Shown: one piece after another, positions 1 to 9,187 of the stretch
Position numbering within the stretch: position 1 is the stretch's first letter
Layout: every line of letters starts with the position of its first letter
Assembly (NCBI RefSeq): GCF_013449735.1
Contig: NZ_JACBNY010000015.1
Span: 1-52,675, forward strand
Direction of reading: 5' to 3'
Origin: Pseudolactococcus laudensis
Lineage (GTDB): Bacteria > Bacillota > Bacilli > Lactobacillales > Streptococcaceae
DNA: 52,675 nucleotides
Notes under the pieces: generated by a model
Databases searched by the model: none
Told to the model about the DNA's origin: nothing
Seen by the model: only the letters and a program-made list of their open reading frames with translations
Translations under genes and position numbers: made by a program

Positions 1-83
1 TTATAATTCAAAACGAATCCATCAAAGTTTAGGGTATCTTACACCTAATCAATTTGAAAAGGTAAGTGCTTAAAATAAATAGA
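1..83 (+). mobile_element. 3' end of an IS3-family insertion sequence, cut by the window edge
   Basis: The first bases encode the C-terminus of an IS3-family OrfB transposase, so the window opens inside an insertion sequence that abuts the broken restriction genes. The right inverted repeat cannot be placed with confidence. It must lie after the transposase stop at 71-73 and may reach into the end of the neighbouring McrC-like gene. Another IS3-family element in the same orientation begins near the right edge of the window. Whether the two are the same element cannot be told, because the two ends seen here do not overlap. Confidence 0.6.
2..73 (+). CDS. IS3-family transposase OrfB, C-terminal fragment
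   Basis: Twenty-three codons and a TAA are visible. The peptide contains KRIHQSLGYLTPNQF, the characteristic end of IS3-family (rve/DDE) OrfB integrases, where an asparagine/arginine-rich stretch precedes an SLGYLTP motif. The rest of the gene lies outside the window. The protein would catalyse strand cutting and joining during transposition together with OrfA. The assignment rests on this short conserved tail only. Confidence 0.7.
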   Translation, partial: YNSKRIHQSLGYLTPNQFEKVSA

Positions 84-1281
84 TTAAAATTCTACGTTTG
101 TTACTCTAAAAAATTGACTTAACGTCAGAAACTCAACAATATAAAAATCAGAAAAAATATCCTGACTAAATTTTTCGTTCTTAGTCATATCAATATGCAC
201 TTTAGCAGTAATCTCTGATTTTTCACTAGGTGAAAGTAAAGCGTTAACCACTTTTGGAGACTTATCATCAGATTTTCCAATTCTTTGTTTTGATAAAGCC
301 TGAACCAAAAAGTGATAAGCAATTTGTTTGTAATTAAAATCAGAAATACGATGATAATATTTGGCATCAAACACATAGATGTTATCGCTATTTTTTGACA
401 AGAAATCATAAATAACTTCAGTTTGAACACCATTTTCTATCTTATGTTTAACTTGTTTATCAAATCTGACTGGACTGATCGGAAAAATATCTGGATTTTT
501 ACTATTACCAATTTTGGCTAATTCATTATATGAGTTTAACAAAAAAGTATCCATTATTTTTTCCAAAATATGATTAAAATTCCGAATCAAGAATACTGTT
601 TTACTTGAATCCAAATAGGATTGCCAGTTAAAGTAAGAGATTAGATTAATTATCAGTTTACGTTCAATATCTTTAAATGTTGTTGAAAGCAAAACTTTCA
701 GATTTTTGACAATATACCGAGGATTACTTTCAAAAATATCAACATTAATCTGTTGATTAATAAAAGTACCAAATTTAAAATCTTGTCCTAAACGTTTAAA
801 ACCATCATTTATTACATAAATCATGCATTGCGCAATAAAAGATTCATAATTAACCTGCTTTTCACAAATAAAAGGAAATGTCACCACTTGATTATTTGAG
901 AAGTAAACAGGCGATTTTTGAAGCGTTTTACTCCAGTTTATCTTATTTGAATAACCAGAAAAATATTGTCGTTCACTATAAGTATGGAGACCAAATTGAT
1001 GATAATAAGTATAAACTTCAAGATAGGCACTTATTGGGAAATTATTCGTTTTCTGATTATTTTCAAAAACACCTGGAACATTGAGATTGATTTTTAAAAA
1101 AAGTTGTTTCAAAATTACGATATCAGTCTCTTCAGCATAAAAATGGTCTGGAAAACTAATGATACTTCTACCATTTTTCGTTTTGACACTTACAATATTT
1201 TCTAATATCTAGCTTTTGAGCATCTTTTTCATTAATTTCTTCTTTGTGATTAAAGATAAAATAATCATCAGTTATCTTCAT
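84..1281 (-). pseudogene. McrC/LlaJI-type restriction endonuclease subunit, frameshifted near its start
   Basis: The main open frame (84-1112, 342 codons from a TTG) carries a PD-(D/E)xK-like core near its C-terminus, with VFDAKYYH preceded by an acidic residue, as in McrC-like and LlaJI-family restriction endonucleases. That frame has no ribosome-binding site at 1112 and stays open upstream to about 1208. A separate frame starts at ATG 1281 behind AGGAAG, one base after the stop of the upstream McrB-like frame, and runs 37 codons to a stop at 1168. The simplest reading is one gene starting at 1281, broken by a one-base gain or two-base loss between about 1170 and 1211. It would be the nuclease partner of the AAA subunit. 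An internal TTG start is possible but less likely. The LlaJI versus generic McrC assignment is by motif and gene order only. Confidence 0.7.
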
Positions 1282-1282
1282 G

Positions 1283-2478
1283 TTATTCTTCCTGATTTAC
1301 TGCAATAATTTCAGGATTAAAAATCGCTTTACTTTTTTGGAAAGCAAAATAAATTTAACTAAAATTACCATCTTTATATTCATCTGCAAACAATGATTTT
1401 TCACTATTAAAAATACTTGATTTTTCAACATCTTCCCATAGATAGTTTAACAATTTATTTTGAATTTGAACTTCTGGATCTACACTTTTGGAGATAAAAA
1501 ATGCTCCTAGTTGTTTATCCTCAGATAACTTCATTTCTTTTGTTATAAACTGATTGAGGTTAACTCGAAATGTGTTCCATGAGATATCTTGTCCAGCATA
1601 TTTAAAGTACCAATCCTCAAAATTACCTGGCTCATCAATAGAGGTATAAATCATTTCAAAGCGTCTTTTAAAAGCAGTATCCATCGCAAAAACATTTTGA
1701 TCACTGGTATTCACTGTACCTATAATCGTAAGATTATTTGGGATATAAATTTTCTTACTCTCAGCATTAGGCTCTGAATAGATAGATTTAGCAATAAATG
1801 CATTATTAACGTGATACTCTGAATCACCATTTTTATTACGGTCTAATAACTGAAATAAATCACCAAATACAGCAGCAACATTGGCACGACTCATTTCTTC
1901 TAGAATTAGAAAGATGTGCTGATTAGGACTAGCTATTGCCATTTTCAGCGCTTGTGTAAAAATACCAAGATTTTCAATAAATTTAGCATTTTGCCCTTCA
2001 TCAGTAGTCGGCATAATTTGACCTACAAAATCGCTATAAGAATATTCTGGGTGCAAAGTTGTCCGGAAAACAAAAGCAGACTCTGAATCATTGAACTTAT
2101 CAAAATTAGGATATATTTCTCTAATTTTTTGCGATACAGCATACGATTTTCCAGTTCCAGGTGCACCAAAATACAAGAGATTTTTCCCTACCACAGAAGA
2201 TTCAGCTGTATTATTTGAAATAAATACGGCTGTCCCATCAGAATTTGTATTTTTTTCAATATATTCATTAATTATATTTATAGTTTTCACTGCCGTTGGG
2301 GTGTGATATTATTAAGAGATATTTTATCACCAAATTGCTTCTCAATTTCTTTTTGACGATCAATTCCAAAATGATAGAGGAGTATTAACATCCTTTTCCC
2401 TTTATCCAAATCATCATTAAAACTAATTTTTTCCAACTCAGTTGAATAAATATACTCAATCAGTTCTTCTGTTGTCAT
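1283..2478 (-). pseudogene. McrB/LlaJI-R1-type AAA GTPase subunit of a restriction system, broken by a frameshift and an in-frame stop
   Basis: The central frame (1355-2290) is an McrB-type AAA+ motor: Walker A GAPGTGKS, Walker B LILEEMSRAN, and TVNTSDQN, the McrB-like NTxD guanine-specificity motif, followed by FKRRFEM. A 63-codon frame (2287-2478) with a good start and SD lies immediately upstream in another frame; the two join if a four-base C run (plus-strand G run 2298-2301) has lost one base. At the other end the TAA at 1355-1357 is followed in the same frame by 23 sense codons and a TAA at 1283-1285, one base before the next gene's ATG. So the gene probably spanned 2478 to 1283 and now has a frameshift and a nonsense codon. 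It would have powered the nuclease subunit by GTP hydrolysis. No cognate methyltransferase is in the window. Confidence 0.75.
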
Positions 2479-2539
2479 GCTCTGATCTTCCTTTTAGTGT
2501 AGTTTATTTCTTTCTTAAAATTTATTTTTCTTAATTTTT

Positions 2540-2545
2540 ATTATA
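2540..2545 (-). promoter_or_regulatory. Candidate -10 box for the restriction operon
   Basis: A TATAAT reads toward the McrB-like gene from the AT-rich spacer about 60 bases before its ATG at 2478. No convincing -35 lies 16-18 bases upstream, so this is a weak promoter prediction. Confidence 0.35.
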
Positions 2546-2652
2546 ACATATTTTTTATATAAAAAATCGAAGTATAAAAACACTTCGATAATTAATTTAT
2601 TCAAAAACAAACCTATATATGATAATAATTTATCTCCCCTAAACATCATAAA

Positions 2653-2808
2653 TCATAAATTGTAATCCATACGAATATCAGAAAACACACTTTCCGCAGA
2701 TTTTGTACGGCCTTCAAGCATATCTGTATAGCCTTTTAAAAGTTCAATATCCATATGTTCAGCCGTCAGTGGACTTATTTCAAGAATTTGAGCTCGTGTT
2801 TGTTTCAT
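2653..2808 (-). CDS. Small antitoxin-like protein (51 aa), orphan
   Basis: This 51-codon ORF starts at ATG 2808 behind AGGAG with six-base spacing, and that SD overlaps the stop codon of the upstream FAD dehydrogenase (stop 2817-2819), so the two are translationally coupled. The peptide has the segment LLKGYTDMLEGRTKSAESVF, which resembles the C-terminal toxin-binding tail of small RelB/Phd-type antitoxins. No toxin gene follows: the next 170 bases down to the restriction module are non-coding. It may be a remnant or a solitary regulator. The function is inference from the tail motif only; that it is a real gene is supported by the strong SD and its position. Confidence 0.5.
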   Translation of the reverse strand: MKQTRAQILEISPLTAEHMDIELLKGYTDMLEGRTKSAESVFSDIRMDYNL

Positions 2809-2816
2809 ATTGACTC

Positions 2817-4415
2817 CTACTCAACAGCAGAAAACTCCCCAATCAAAGCCTCAGCACATTTCAAGCCGTCAATGGCAGCTGAAACAATCCCGCCTGCAAA
2901 GCCAGCCCCTTCTCCACTCGGATAAATACCTTTAGTTGAGACAGATTGGAAACTGTCTTCATCTCGATTAATTCGCAAGGGTGATGACGAACGTGATTCA
3001 ACGCCTGTCATTACGGCATCTGCCATGGCAAAGCCGTGTAATTTTTTATCCAATCCCGTCAGGGCTTCTCTCAATGCCTCCGTAATATAATCTGGGAATA
3101 AGGCTGACAAATCCGTTGGCTTAACGCCTAGAGAATAGCTTGGTGTGACACTTGCCATTGCTGTCGACGGTTGTTTTTTGAGGAAATCTCCAACTAATTG
3201 GGCTGGTGCTTGATAGGTGCTACCGCCTAACTCAAAGGCTTCCTGCTCTAACGCTCGTTGGAAGGCAATACCTGCCAGAGGATGATCGCTGCCAAAATCT
3301 TCCGGGAAGACTTGGACTAAAAGCCCGCTGTTGGCATTGTTTTGATTCCTTGCGTGTTCACTCATGCCATTGGTCACGAGGTGGCCTGCCTCAGATGCTG
3401 ACGCGACGACAAGACCACCTGGGCACATGCAAAAGGTATAAACACCTCGGCCGTTGCTGGCTTTGTAGGTCAAGCGATATTCCGCAGCGCCAAGTCTGGG
3501 ATGCCCAGCGAACTCTTTATATTGAGCACGATTGACGACTTCTTGCGGGTGCTCCACGCGAACGCCAACTGCAAAGGGTTTAGCCGTCATCTTCACGCCA
3601 TCCGCATAGAGCTCGCTAAACGTATCACGCGCGCTATGCCCAATCGCCAAAATCGCCTGTTCAGCCAAAATTTCTTCACCTGTTGTCAGAACCAAGCCTT
3701 GCAGCTGACCATCCGAAATCTTGAAATTTTTAACCTGCGTCTCAAACCGCACCTCGCCACCTAGCGCGATGATTTCCTTGCGGATATTTTTCACGATATC
3801 ACGCAACAAATCCGTTCCAACATGCGGATGCGCCTTGTAGAGAATTTCCTCCGGCGCGCCAGCATTGACGAACTCCGTCAGCACCTTGCGCCCACGCAAA
3901 TCTTTGACACGACTGGTCAACTTTCCATCCGAAAACGTCCCTGCGCCACCCTCGCCAAACTGCACGTTCGACTGAGGATTCAACTCCCCTTTGGTCCAAA
4001 ATGCGTCTATGGATTTAACACGGTCATCGACGGCTTCGCCGCGTTCCAGAACGAGTGGCTTGTAGCCCATTTGCGCAAGGAGGAGTGCAGCATACATGCC
4101 AGCCGGTCCAAAACCGATAACGACTGGTCGGCATGACATTTTCTTAGTCCCAATTTTGGGATTTTTGTAAGTCAAATCCGGTGAGGGTGCCACATTTTTA
4201 TACTTGCCGGTCAAAAATTTGCTTTCATCTTTAAGCTTTACATCTACCGTATAGATAAAGTTGATTTCGCCACGTTTTCTGGCATCAATGGATTCCTTGT
4301 AAATTCTGAAATCCAGAATATCAGTCGGGCGAATTTTCAGCTTTATAGCCACTTGATTTTTGACCGCTGACATCTCGTCATGGATTGAAATTTTGATTTG
4401 TGTGATTCTTAGCAT
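2817..4415 (-). CDS. FAD-dependent dehydrogenase (COG2509-type NAD(P)/FAD oxidoreductase)
   Basis: A 532-residue flavoprotein. After an N-terminal alpha/beta domain of about 90 residues comes a Rossmann FAD-binding motif, VVIGFGPAGMYAALLLAQ, then an ERG acidic end of the second strand, a glycine-rich NVQFGEGGAGTFSDGKLTSR segment, and a C-terminal GIYPSGEGAGFAGGIVSAA motif that contacts FAD. This architecture is typical of the uncharacterised FAD-dependent dehydrogenase family related to geranylgeranyl-reductase and HI0933-like proteins. No substrate can be assigned. The start at 4415 has GGAAAGAG upstream. It forms a two-gene unit with the small antitoxin-like ORF. Confidence 0.8.
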   Translation of the reverse strand: MLRITQIKISIHDEMSAVKNQVAIKLKIRPTDILDFRIYKESIDARKRGEINFIYTVDVKLKDESKFLTGKYKNVAPSPDLTYKNPKIGTKKMSCRPVVIGFGPAGMYAALLLAQMGYKPLVLERGEAVDDRVKSIDAFWTKGELNPQSNVQFGEGGAGTFSDGKLTSRVKDLRGRKVLTEFVNAGAPEEILYKAHPHVGTDLLRDIVKNIRKEIIALGGEVRFETQVKNFKISDGQLQGLVLTTGEEILAEQAILAIGHSARDTFSELYADGVKMTAKPFAVGVRVEHPQEVVNRAQYKEFAGHPRLGAAEYRLTYKASNGRGVYTFCMCPGGLVVASASEAGHLVTNGMSEHARNQNNANSGLLVQVFPEDFGSDHPLAGIAFQRALEQEAFELGGSTYQAPAQLVGDFLKKQPSTAMASVTPSYSLGVKPTDLSALFPDYITEALREALTGLDKKLHGFAMADAVMTGVESRSSSPLRINRDEDSFQSVSTKGIYPSGEGAGFAGGIVSAAIDGLKCAEALIGEFSAVE

Positions 4416-4463
4416 AGGTCTCTTTCCATTTGGCTATTATCTTAGCGCGAAAGCAGCTTAGAT

Positions 4464-4512
4464 AAATAGCTATGTACCACGTGCCTTAGTGGTTCTACCA
4501 CTTAGGCGTGGG
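4464..4512. repeat. Structured hairpin element, copy 1 of 2
   Basis: AGCTATGTACCACGTGCC is followed by an inverted repeat (GCCTTAGTGGT, loop TCT, ACCACTTAGGC, one mismatch) and then GTGG. The flank AGCTATGTA, the CAC..GCC left arm and the GGCGTG right arm recur at 30606-30644. It lies in the 148-base spacer between the FAD dehydrogenase start and the broken phosphatase gene. No U-run follows on either strand, so it is not a standard terminator. Confidence 0.5.
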
Positions 4513-4563
4513 ACAATAAGTCTTAATTTGGCAAAAAATAACTCCAATTTTTCGCTATTGTCT

Positions 4564-5598
4564 TTAGTTACTCGTACTTAATTCAAAAGTCATGACGACT
4601 GGATTGTGGTCACTTGATTTAAAGTCATTTTGAATGGTTTTGATATTCAAGCTCTTGATATTTTCCGATACCAGAAAGCCATCAATCACGCCCAATGTAG
4701 AATGGTCGCCATAAGCTGTCCCATTGCTGCGGACTGAAGGGGCATTTGTTGGTGCAACGACTCGCAGCTTATGAGATAATTTAGCCGTCGGAAATGGTTT
4801 CATCCAGGTCAGTTCAGGATGCGCCTCACCTGATAACACATGGTTATAATCCCCACCACAAATCACATAATCTCCAGCATCAGCATGTGCTTTCATATTG
4901 TCAAAAAGCTTGATCAACTGCGCAGCCTGAATCACCTCATCTTTGATGAAAGCAGACAAATGAACATTGTAAATAAAAAGTTTCTTACCATTGTCAACAG
5001 TTACTTCACTCACACTAAAGGCGCGGTCAAGGTCGAAAAACTTATTAAAATTCGTCTCTATCGGTAAGCGATAGCGTGTGGCTTGAGTCATCTGACCTTT
5101 GGATAAAGTCAGCAATCCTGACTTGGCCTTGCCAATCGGCTGAGTAACAGGATAAAACAAATAGGCAGAATGATAGTTGTTAGCAAAACTACTATTGTAT
5201 CCAGGATTTTTAGTCCTGAAGAAGTCGGGTTGGTCTACTTTAAATGATCGATCACCCTCTTAGTCAACTTCTTGCATGTTAACAAAGTCAGGGTTTTCAG
5301 ACGTTAAAAGACGATGATCCTCTGTTAAATTTGCTAGGACATCTGCCTTTGAGCGCGCACGGACTTCCTTGCCACCATCCATAAAGAAGGTGTAGTCAGC
5401 AGGATAAGCACCATAACCAATGTTAAAAGTCATGATTTTATAGACTTGATTGGGTGAAATTTGTTTTGAGTGCTCTGCCCTTTTAATTGGCAAGGTCTGC
5501 TTGTCAGGTAGGCGGTCATATTGCAGGTAAACGTAGGCGATATAAATACCTACGATTAAAATCAACAATACAAGCAAACTTAAAATAATTTTTATCAT
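4564..5598 (-). pseudogene. Membrane-anchored endonuclease/exonuclease/phosphatase-family protein, in-frame nonsense
   Basis: Two frames, 5260-5607 and 4564-5160, are a single continuous frame interrupted by one TAA at 5260-5262; the 33 codons between them are open. The N-terminus is one hydrophobic helix (IKIILSLLVLLILIVGIYIAY), so the enzyme domain would face outward. The domain has the family landmarks TFNIGYG, NMQEVD (metal-binding Glu) immediately before the stop, then IYNVHLSAF, CGGDYNH, and a C-terminal SDHNPVV catalytic His. These match the EEP superfamily, as in lactococcal and streptococcal surface phosphodiesterase-like proteins. The stop falls after about 112 residues and removes most of the active site. 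ATG 5598 is preferred because AAGGG lies about ten bases upstream. Confidence 0.8.
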
Positions 5599-5660
5599 GT
5601 TTCTCATCCCTTTATTATACTAAAAAATCAGTGATTATGCGTGGTTGCTTTATATCATAA

Positions 5661-5690
5661 CACAAAAAAACGCTTCAAGCGCTTCTTTTT
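5661..5690 (-). terminator. Possible terminator of the fab/acc operon
   Basis: A short GC-rich inverted repeat (AAGCG / CGCTT type) overlaps the accA stop region and is followed on the minus strand by seven T residues. The stem is short, so this is a tentative call. Confidence 0.4.
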
Positions 5691-6447
5691 AATATTTTCT
5701 AAATCGTTGATAGCGGGCTTCAACCAGCTCGTCAGTTGTCAGCTTAGACAAATTGTCGAGTTCTGTTATCAAAGCTGCTTTCAAGATGTCAATTGTGTTT
5801 TCTTCTGAGATAATCTTGTCAATTACGCCATTTTTGAGCAAATCTTTAGACGTAATCTTCAAAAGTTCAGCCGCTTCAGGCGCACGTGATGAATCTTTCC
5901 AAAGAATCGTCGCAAAACCTTCTGGCGATAAAATGCTATACATGGCATTTTCCAACATCCAAACACGGTCAGCAACTGCCAAAGCCAGCGCTCCACCAGA
6001 ACCACCCTCACCATTAATAATGGCAATAATCGGCACTCTAAGGTCACTCATCTCTAGCAAATTGCGCGCAATCGCTTCACCCTGACCACGTTCTTCCGCG
6101 CCAGAGCCAGGAAAGGCACCTGCCGTATTAATGAAGGTGATGATTGGTCGACCGAATTTTTCAGCCTGCTTCATCAAACGCAAAGCCTTGCGGTAACCTT
6201 CCGGATGCGGTTGACCAAAATTACGGTCAAGGTTATCTTGCAAGCCCTTGCCCTTTTGAATCCCGACAATGGTCACTGGACGCCCAGCAAGACTAGCAAT
6301 ACCACCAAGAATAGCCCCATCATCTCTGAAATTGCGGTCACCGTGAAATTCGATAAAGTCATCGAAAATCTGTGTCGCATAGTCAAGCGTCGTCAAACGG
6401 TCTTGACTCCGTGCTAACTGGACAATTTTATTTGCACTATCAGCCAT
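5689..6447 (-). CDS. accA: Acetyl-CoA carboxylase carboxyltransferase subunit alpha
   Basis: This 252-residue subunit forms, with AccD, the carboxyltransferase that moves CO2 from carboxybiotin to acetyl-CoA to make malonyl-CoA. Visible family features are the N-terminal [19 protein letters not shown] segment, [19 protein letters not shown], the crotonase-fold [19 protein letters not shown], and [12 protein letters not shown] for oxyanion holes. ATG 6447 is chosen over an upstream in-frame ATG because AGGAGG sits seven bases before it; this makes it overlap the accD stop by eight bases, a coupling that helps equal subunit production. It is the last gene of the fab/acc operon. Confidence 0.95.
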   Translation of the reverse strand: MADSANKIVQLARSQDRLTTLDYATQIFDDFIEFHGDRNFRDDGAILGGIASLAGRPVTIVGIQKGKGLQDNLDRNFGQPHPEGYRKALRLMKQAEKFGRPIITFINTAGAFPGSGAEERGQGEAIARNLLEMSDLRVPIIAIINGEGGSGGALALAVADRVWMLENAMYSILSPEGFATILWKDSSRAPEAAELLKITSKDLLKNGVIDKIISEENTIDILKAALITELDNLSKLTTDELVEARYQRFRKY

Positions 6448-7321
6448 TTGATTGTCCTCCTGTTCCACGTGTATGCAATTTCAAAATTTGACCGATTGTC
6501 GTCGCAAGTTCTGTGCGTTTGACAATCTTATCAACAAACCCATGTGCTTGCAAAAATTCAGCCTTTTGGAAATCATCTGGTAAATTTTCGCGCACTGTTT
6601 GCTCAATTACACGTCGTCCTGCGAAACCGATAAGGGTCTGAGGCTCAGCCAAGATAATATCACCTAGCATGGCAAAAGATGCTGTCACACCACCCGTCGT
6701 TGGATCTGTCAATACCGTCAGGTATAACAAGCCAACATTAGAATGGCGCTTAACGGCAGCAGATATTTTAGCCATTTGCATCAGGCTCATAATCCCTTCT
6801 TGCATGCGCGCGCCGCCAGAGGCTGCAAAAATGACAACGGGTAATTTTTCAGTTGTCGCGTATTCAAACAAGCGGGTAATTTTCTCGCCAACAACCATAC
6901 CCATAGATGCCATGATAAAGTTTGAATCCATAATCGCAAGGGCTATTTTTTGACCTTTAATCATAGCAGTACCAGTTAGGACGGCTTCATCAAGTTCTGT
7001 TTTAGCTTTAGCAGCAGCTAATTTATCCAGATAACCTGGAAAATTAAGCGGATCAGTCGTTTCAATGCCTGTAAACAATTCAGAAAATGTATCTGCATCT
7101 GCTACAAGATTCAAACGTTCCTGTGCTGAAATTCTAAAATTGTAACAGCAAAACGGGCAGACTTTCTCTTGTCCTAAATCCTTGGTGTAAATCGTGTGCT
7201 TACAACTTGGACATTTGGCGAAGAGTTCATCTGGTACTTCTGGCGTGCTATTTTGCTCATTAAGACGCGAACGGTTGGGATTGATGCGAATGTATTTACT
7301 TTTTTTCTTAAATAAAGCCAT
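6440..7321 (-). CDS. accD: Acetyl-CoA carboxylase carboxyltransferase subunit beta
   Basis: A 293-residue protein with the AccD N-terminal four-cysteine zinc ribbon ([13 protein letters not shown]...CPFCCYNF, two CxxC pairs) followed by the carboxyltransferase core, including [19 protein letters not shown] and a [17 protein letters not shown] segment. It pairs with AccA to form the alpha2beta2 carboxyltransferase. It starts nine bases after accC and overlaps accA, so the three genes are tightly coupled. Length and zinc ribbon are normal for the family. Confidence 0.95.
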   Translation of the reverse strand: MALFKKKSKYIRINPNRSRLNEQNSTPEVPDELFAKCPSCKHTIYTKDLGQEKVCPFCCYNFRISAQERLNLVADADTFSELFTGIETTDPLNFPGYLDKLAAAKAKTELDEAVLTGTAMIKGQKIALAIMDSNFIMASMGMVVGEKITRLFEYATTEKLPVVIFAASGGARMQEGIMSLMQMAKISAAVKRHSNVGLLYLTVLTDPTTGGVTASFAMLGDIILAEPQTLIGFAGRRVIEQTVRENLPDDFQKAEFLQAHGFVDKIVKRTELATTIGQILKLHTRGTGGQSNG

Positions 7322-7330
7322 AGTCTTCTA

Positions 7331-8701
7331 TCAATCCTCTTTTTTTAAGTAATTAGGTAAAAATGTTTCACCCAGAAAAGCTGTGTCGTAATCACCTGCG
7401 ATGACATGACGATCAGAAATCAAATCAAGTTGGAACTCAGCATTGGTTTTAACACCTTCAACTTCAAGCTCAAAAAGCGCACGTTGCATTTTCATCAAGG
7501 CTTCGAAACGGTTTTCACCATGAACGATGATTTTCGCAATCATACTATCATAGAAAGGTGGAATCGTATAACCTTGATACATGGCAGAATCAACCCTTAA
7601 GCCGACCCCACCAGAGGGCAAGTATAAGTCCGTAATCTTACCTGGACTTGGCGCAAAATTGAACTTAGGATTTTCAGCGTTAATCCGACACTCAATGGCA
7701 TGACCAGTGATCTTGATATCTTCTTGCGTGATATCAAGTGCTTCACCTGCTGCAATCTTGATTTGATTCTTAACGATATCTACATTGGTTACAAATTCAG
7801 TAACTGGATGTTCCACTTGAATCCGTGTGTTCATTTCCATGAAATAGAAATCACCAGTCGACTCGTCTAATAAGAATTCAATCGTCCCAGCATTTTCATA
7901 GCCTACATGTTTAGCCGCAGCAACTGCTGCTGCACCAATTTTTTCACGTAAGGTATGACCAATTGCAATTGAAGGTGCTTCTTCAAGCACTTTTTGGTTG
8001 TTACGTTGCAATGAGCAATCTCGCTCACCCAAATGGACAACATGACCTTGCTCATCAGCTAAAATTTGAACCTCGATATGGCGTGCAGGATAAATCACAC
8101 GTTCCATATACATGGCACCATTACCAAAAGCGGCTTGAGCCTCAGCTTGAGCAGAAGAGAAATTAGGAAGTAGTTCTTCTTGCGAATTAACTTTACGAAT
8201 CCCTTTACCACCGCCACCAGCTGATGCCTTAAGCATCACCGGATAGCCAATTTTTTGTGCGACTTCAAGGGCTTGCGTGGCATCATAAACTTCACCATCA
8301 GAACCTGGAATGACTGGCACATTAGCAGCAATCATTTGCGCGCGCGCATTGATTTTATCGCCCATTGTATCCATCACTTTAGCAGAAGGTCCGATAAATT
8401 TAACGCCAACTTCTTCACAAAGATTGGCAAATTTTGAGTTTTCACTTAAAAAACCAAAGCCTGGATGAATAGACTCTGCCTGCAGGGTGACAGCAGCTGA
8501 AATAATTTGGTGCATGTTCAGGTATGAATCAGTCGCTTTAGCTGGGCCAATACAAACCGCTTCATCTGCTAACAAAGTATGCAAAGCTTCACGGTCAGCC
8601 TCAGAATAAACAGCAACAGTTTGAATGCCTAATTCGCGCGCCGCACGGATAATCCGTACCGCAATTTCACCACGATTGGCGATTAATATTTTTTTAAACA
8701 T
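7331..8701 (-). CDS. accC: Biotin carboxylase subunit of acetyl-CoA carboxylase
   Basis: A 456-residue ATP-grasp enzyme that carboxylates biotin on AccB using ATP and bicarbonate. It begins with FKKILIANRGEIAVRIIRAA, the hallmark biotin carboxylase N-terminus. Then come the ATP-binding glycine loop KASAGGGGKGIRKV, ERDCSLQRNNQKVLEEAP, the metal-binding EMNTRIQVEHPVTE, and the C-terminal domain with DSMIAKIIVHG. It sits between fabZ and accD, the streptococcal order. Confidence 0.96.
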   Translation of the reverse strand: MFKKILIANRGEIAVRIIRAARELGIQTVAVYSEADREALHTLLADEAVCIGPAKATDSYLNMHQIISAAVTLQAESIHPGFGFLSENSKFANLCEEVGVKFIGPSAKVMDTMGDKINARAQMIAANVPVIPGSDGEVYDATQALEVAQKIGYPVMLKASAGGGGKGIRKVNSQEELLPNFSSAQAEAQAAFGNGAMYMERVIYPARHIEVQILADEQGHVVHLGERDCSLQRNNQKVLEEAPSIAIGHTLREKIGAAAVAAAKHVGYENAGTIEFLLDESTGDFYFMEMNTRIQVEHPVTEFVTNVDIVKNQIKIAAGEALDITQEDIKITGHAIECRINAENPKFNFAPSPGKITDLYLPSGGVGLRVDSAMYQGYTIPPFYDSMIAKIIVHGENRFEALMKMQRALFELEVEGVKTNAEFQLDLISDRHVIAGDYDTAFLGETFLPNYLKKED

Positions 8702-8764
8702 ATCATTTCTCTTTTATTAACGCCATAATGGCTTATTTATTTCTTTTTTACTTGTTTGTAAGCT

Positions 8765-9187
8765 TTACTCACCAATCGCGAACGTCAAAGTACCTTTAGC
8801 TGCTAACTTACCGTCAACTGTTGCTTTAGCTTCTACAACTGCAATTGGCCCACGGCGTTTGATGAATTTAGCGTTCAAGATTAATTGATCACCAGGGACT
8901 ACTTGTTTCTTGAATTTCACACCATCCATGCCTGCGTAAAAGACCAATTTGCCTTTGTTTTCAGGTTTAGACAATTCCAAAACACCCGCAGCTTGTGCCA
9001 AGGCCTCCATAATCAGGACACCTGGCATAACTGGATACTCTGGAAAATGACCATTGAAAAAAGGTTCATTGATAGTCACATTTTTAAGCGCTGTAATCTC
9101 GTCCTCAGAGTGTTCAATCACGCGGTCAACCAACAAGATAGGGTAACGATGTGGCAACGCCTCTTTAATCTGATTAATATCAATCAT
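8765..9187 (-). CDS. fabZ: (3R)-hydroxyacyl-ACP dehydratase
   Basis: A 140-residue hot-dog-fold dehydratase removing water from 3-hydroxyacyl-ACP. The catalytic His and Glu lie in [21 protein letters not shown], the signature of FabZ. Its start overlaps the accB stop by four bases. The window has no fabM, so if unsaturated fatty acids are made by an isomerising dehydratase (FabN/FabZ1-like) it would be either this enzyme or one elsewhere; the sequence alone does not decide. Confidence 0.94.
   Translation of the reverse strand: MIDINQIKEALPHRYPILLVDRVIEHSEDEITALKNVTINEPFFNGHFPEYPVMPGVLIMEALAQAAGVLELSKPENKGKLVFYAGMDGVKFKKQVVPGDQLILNAKFIKRRGPIAVVEAKATVDGKLAAKGTLTFAIGE

Noticed and set aside
2287-2306. 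Translational coupling of the 63-codon ORF with the McrB-like ORF through overlapping GTGA
   Set aside because: No SD precedes the GTG, and the two peptides read as one protein if a C-run indel is repaired. Kept as the less likely alternative.
3206-4136. Plus-strand ORFs opposite the FAD dehydrogenase
   Set aside because: They are shadows of a gene with strong family motifs and have no SD or recognisable domains.
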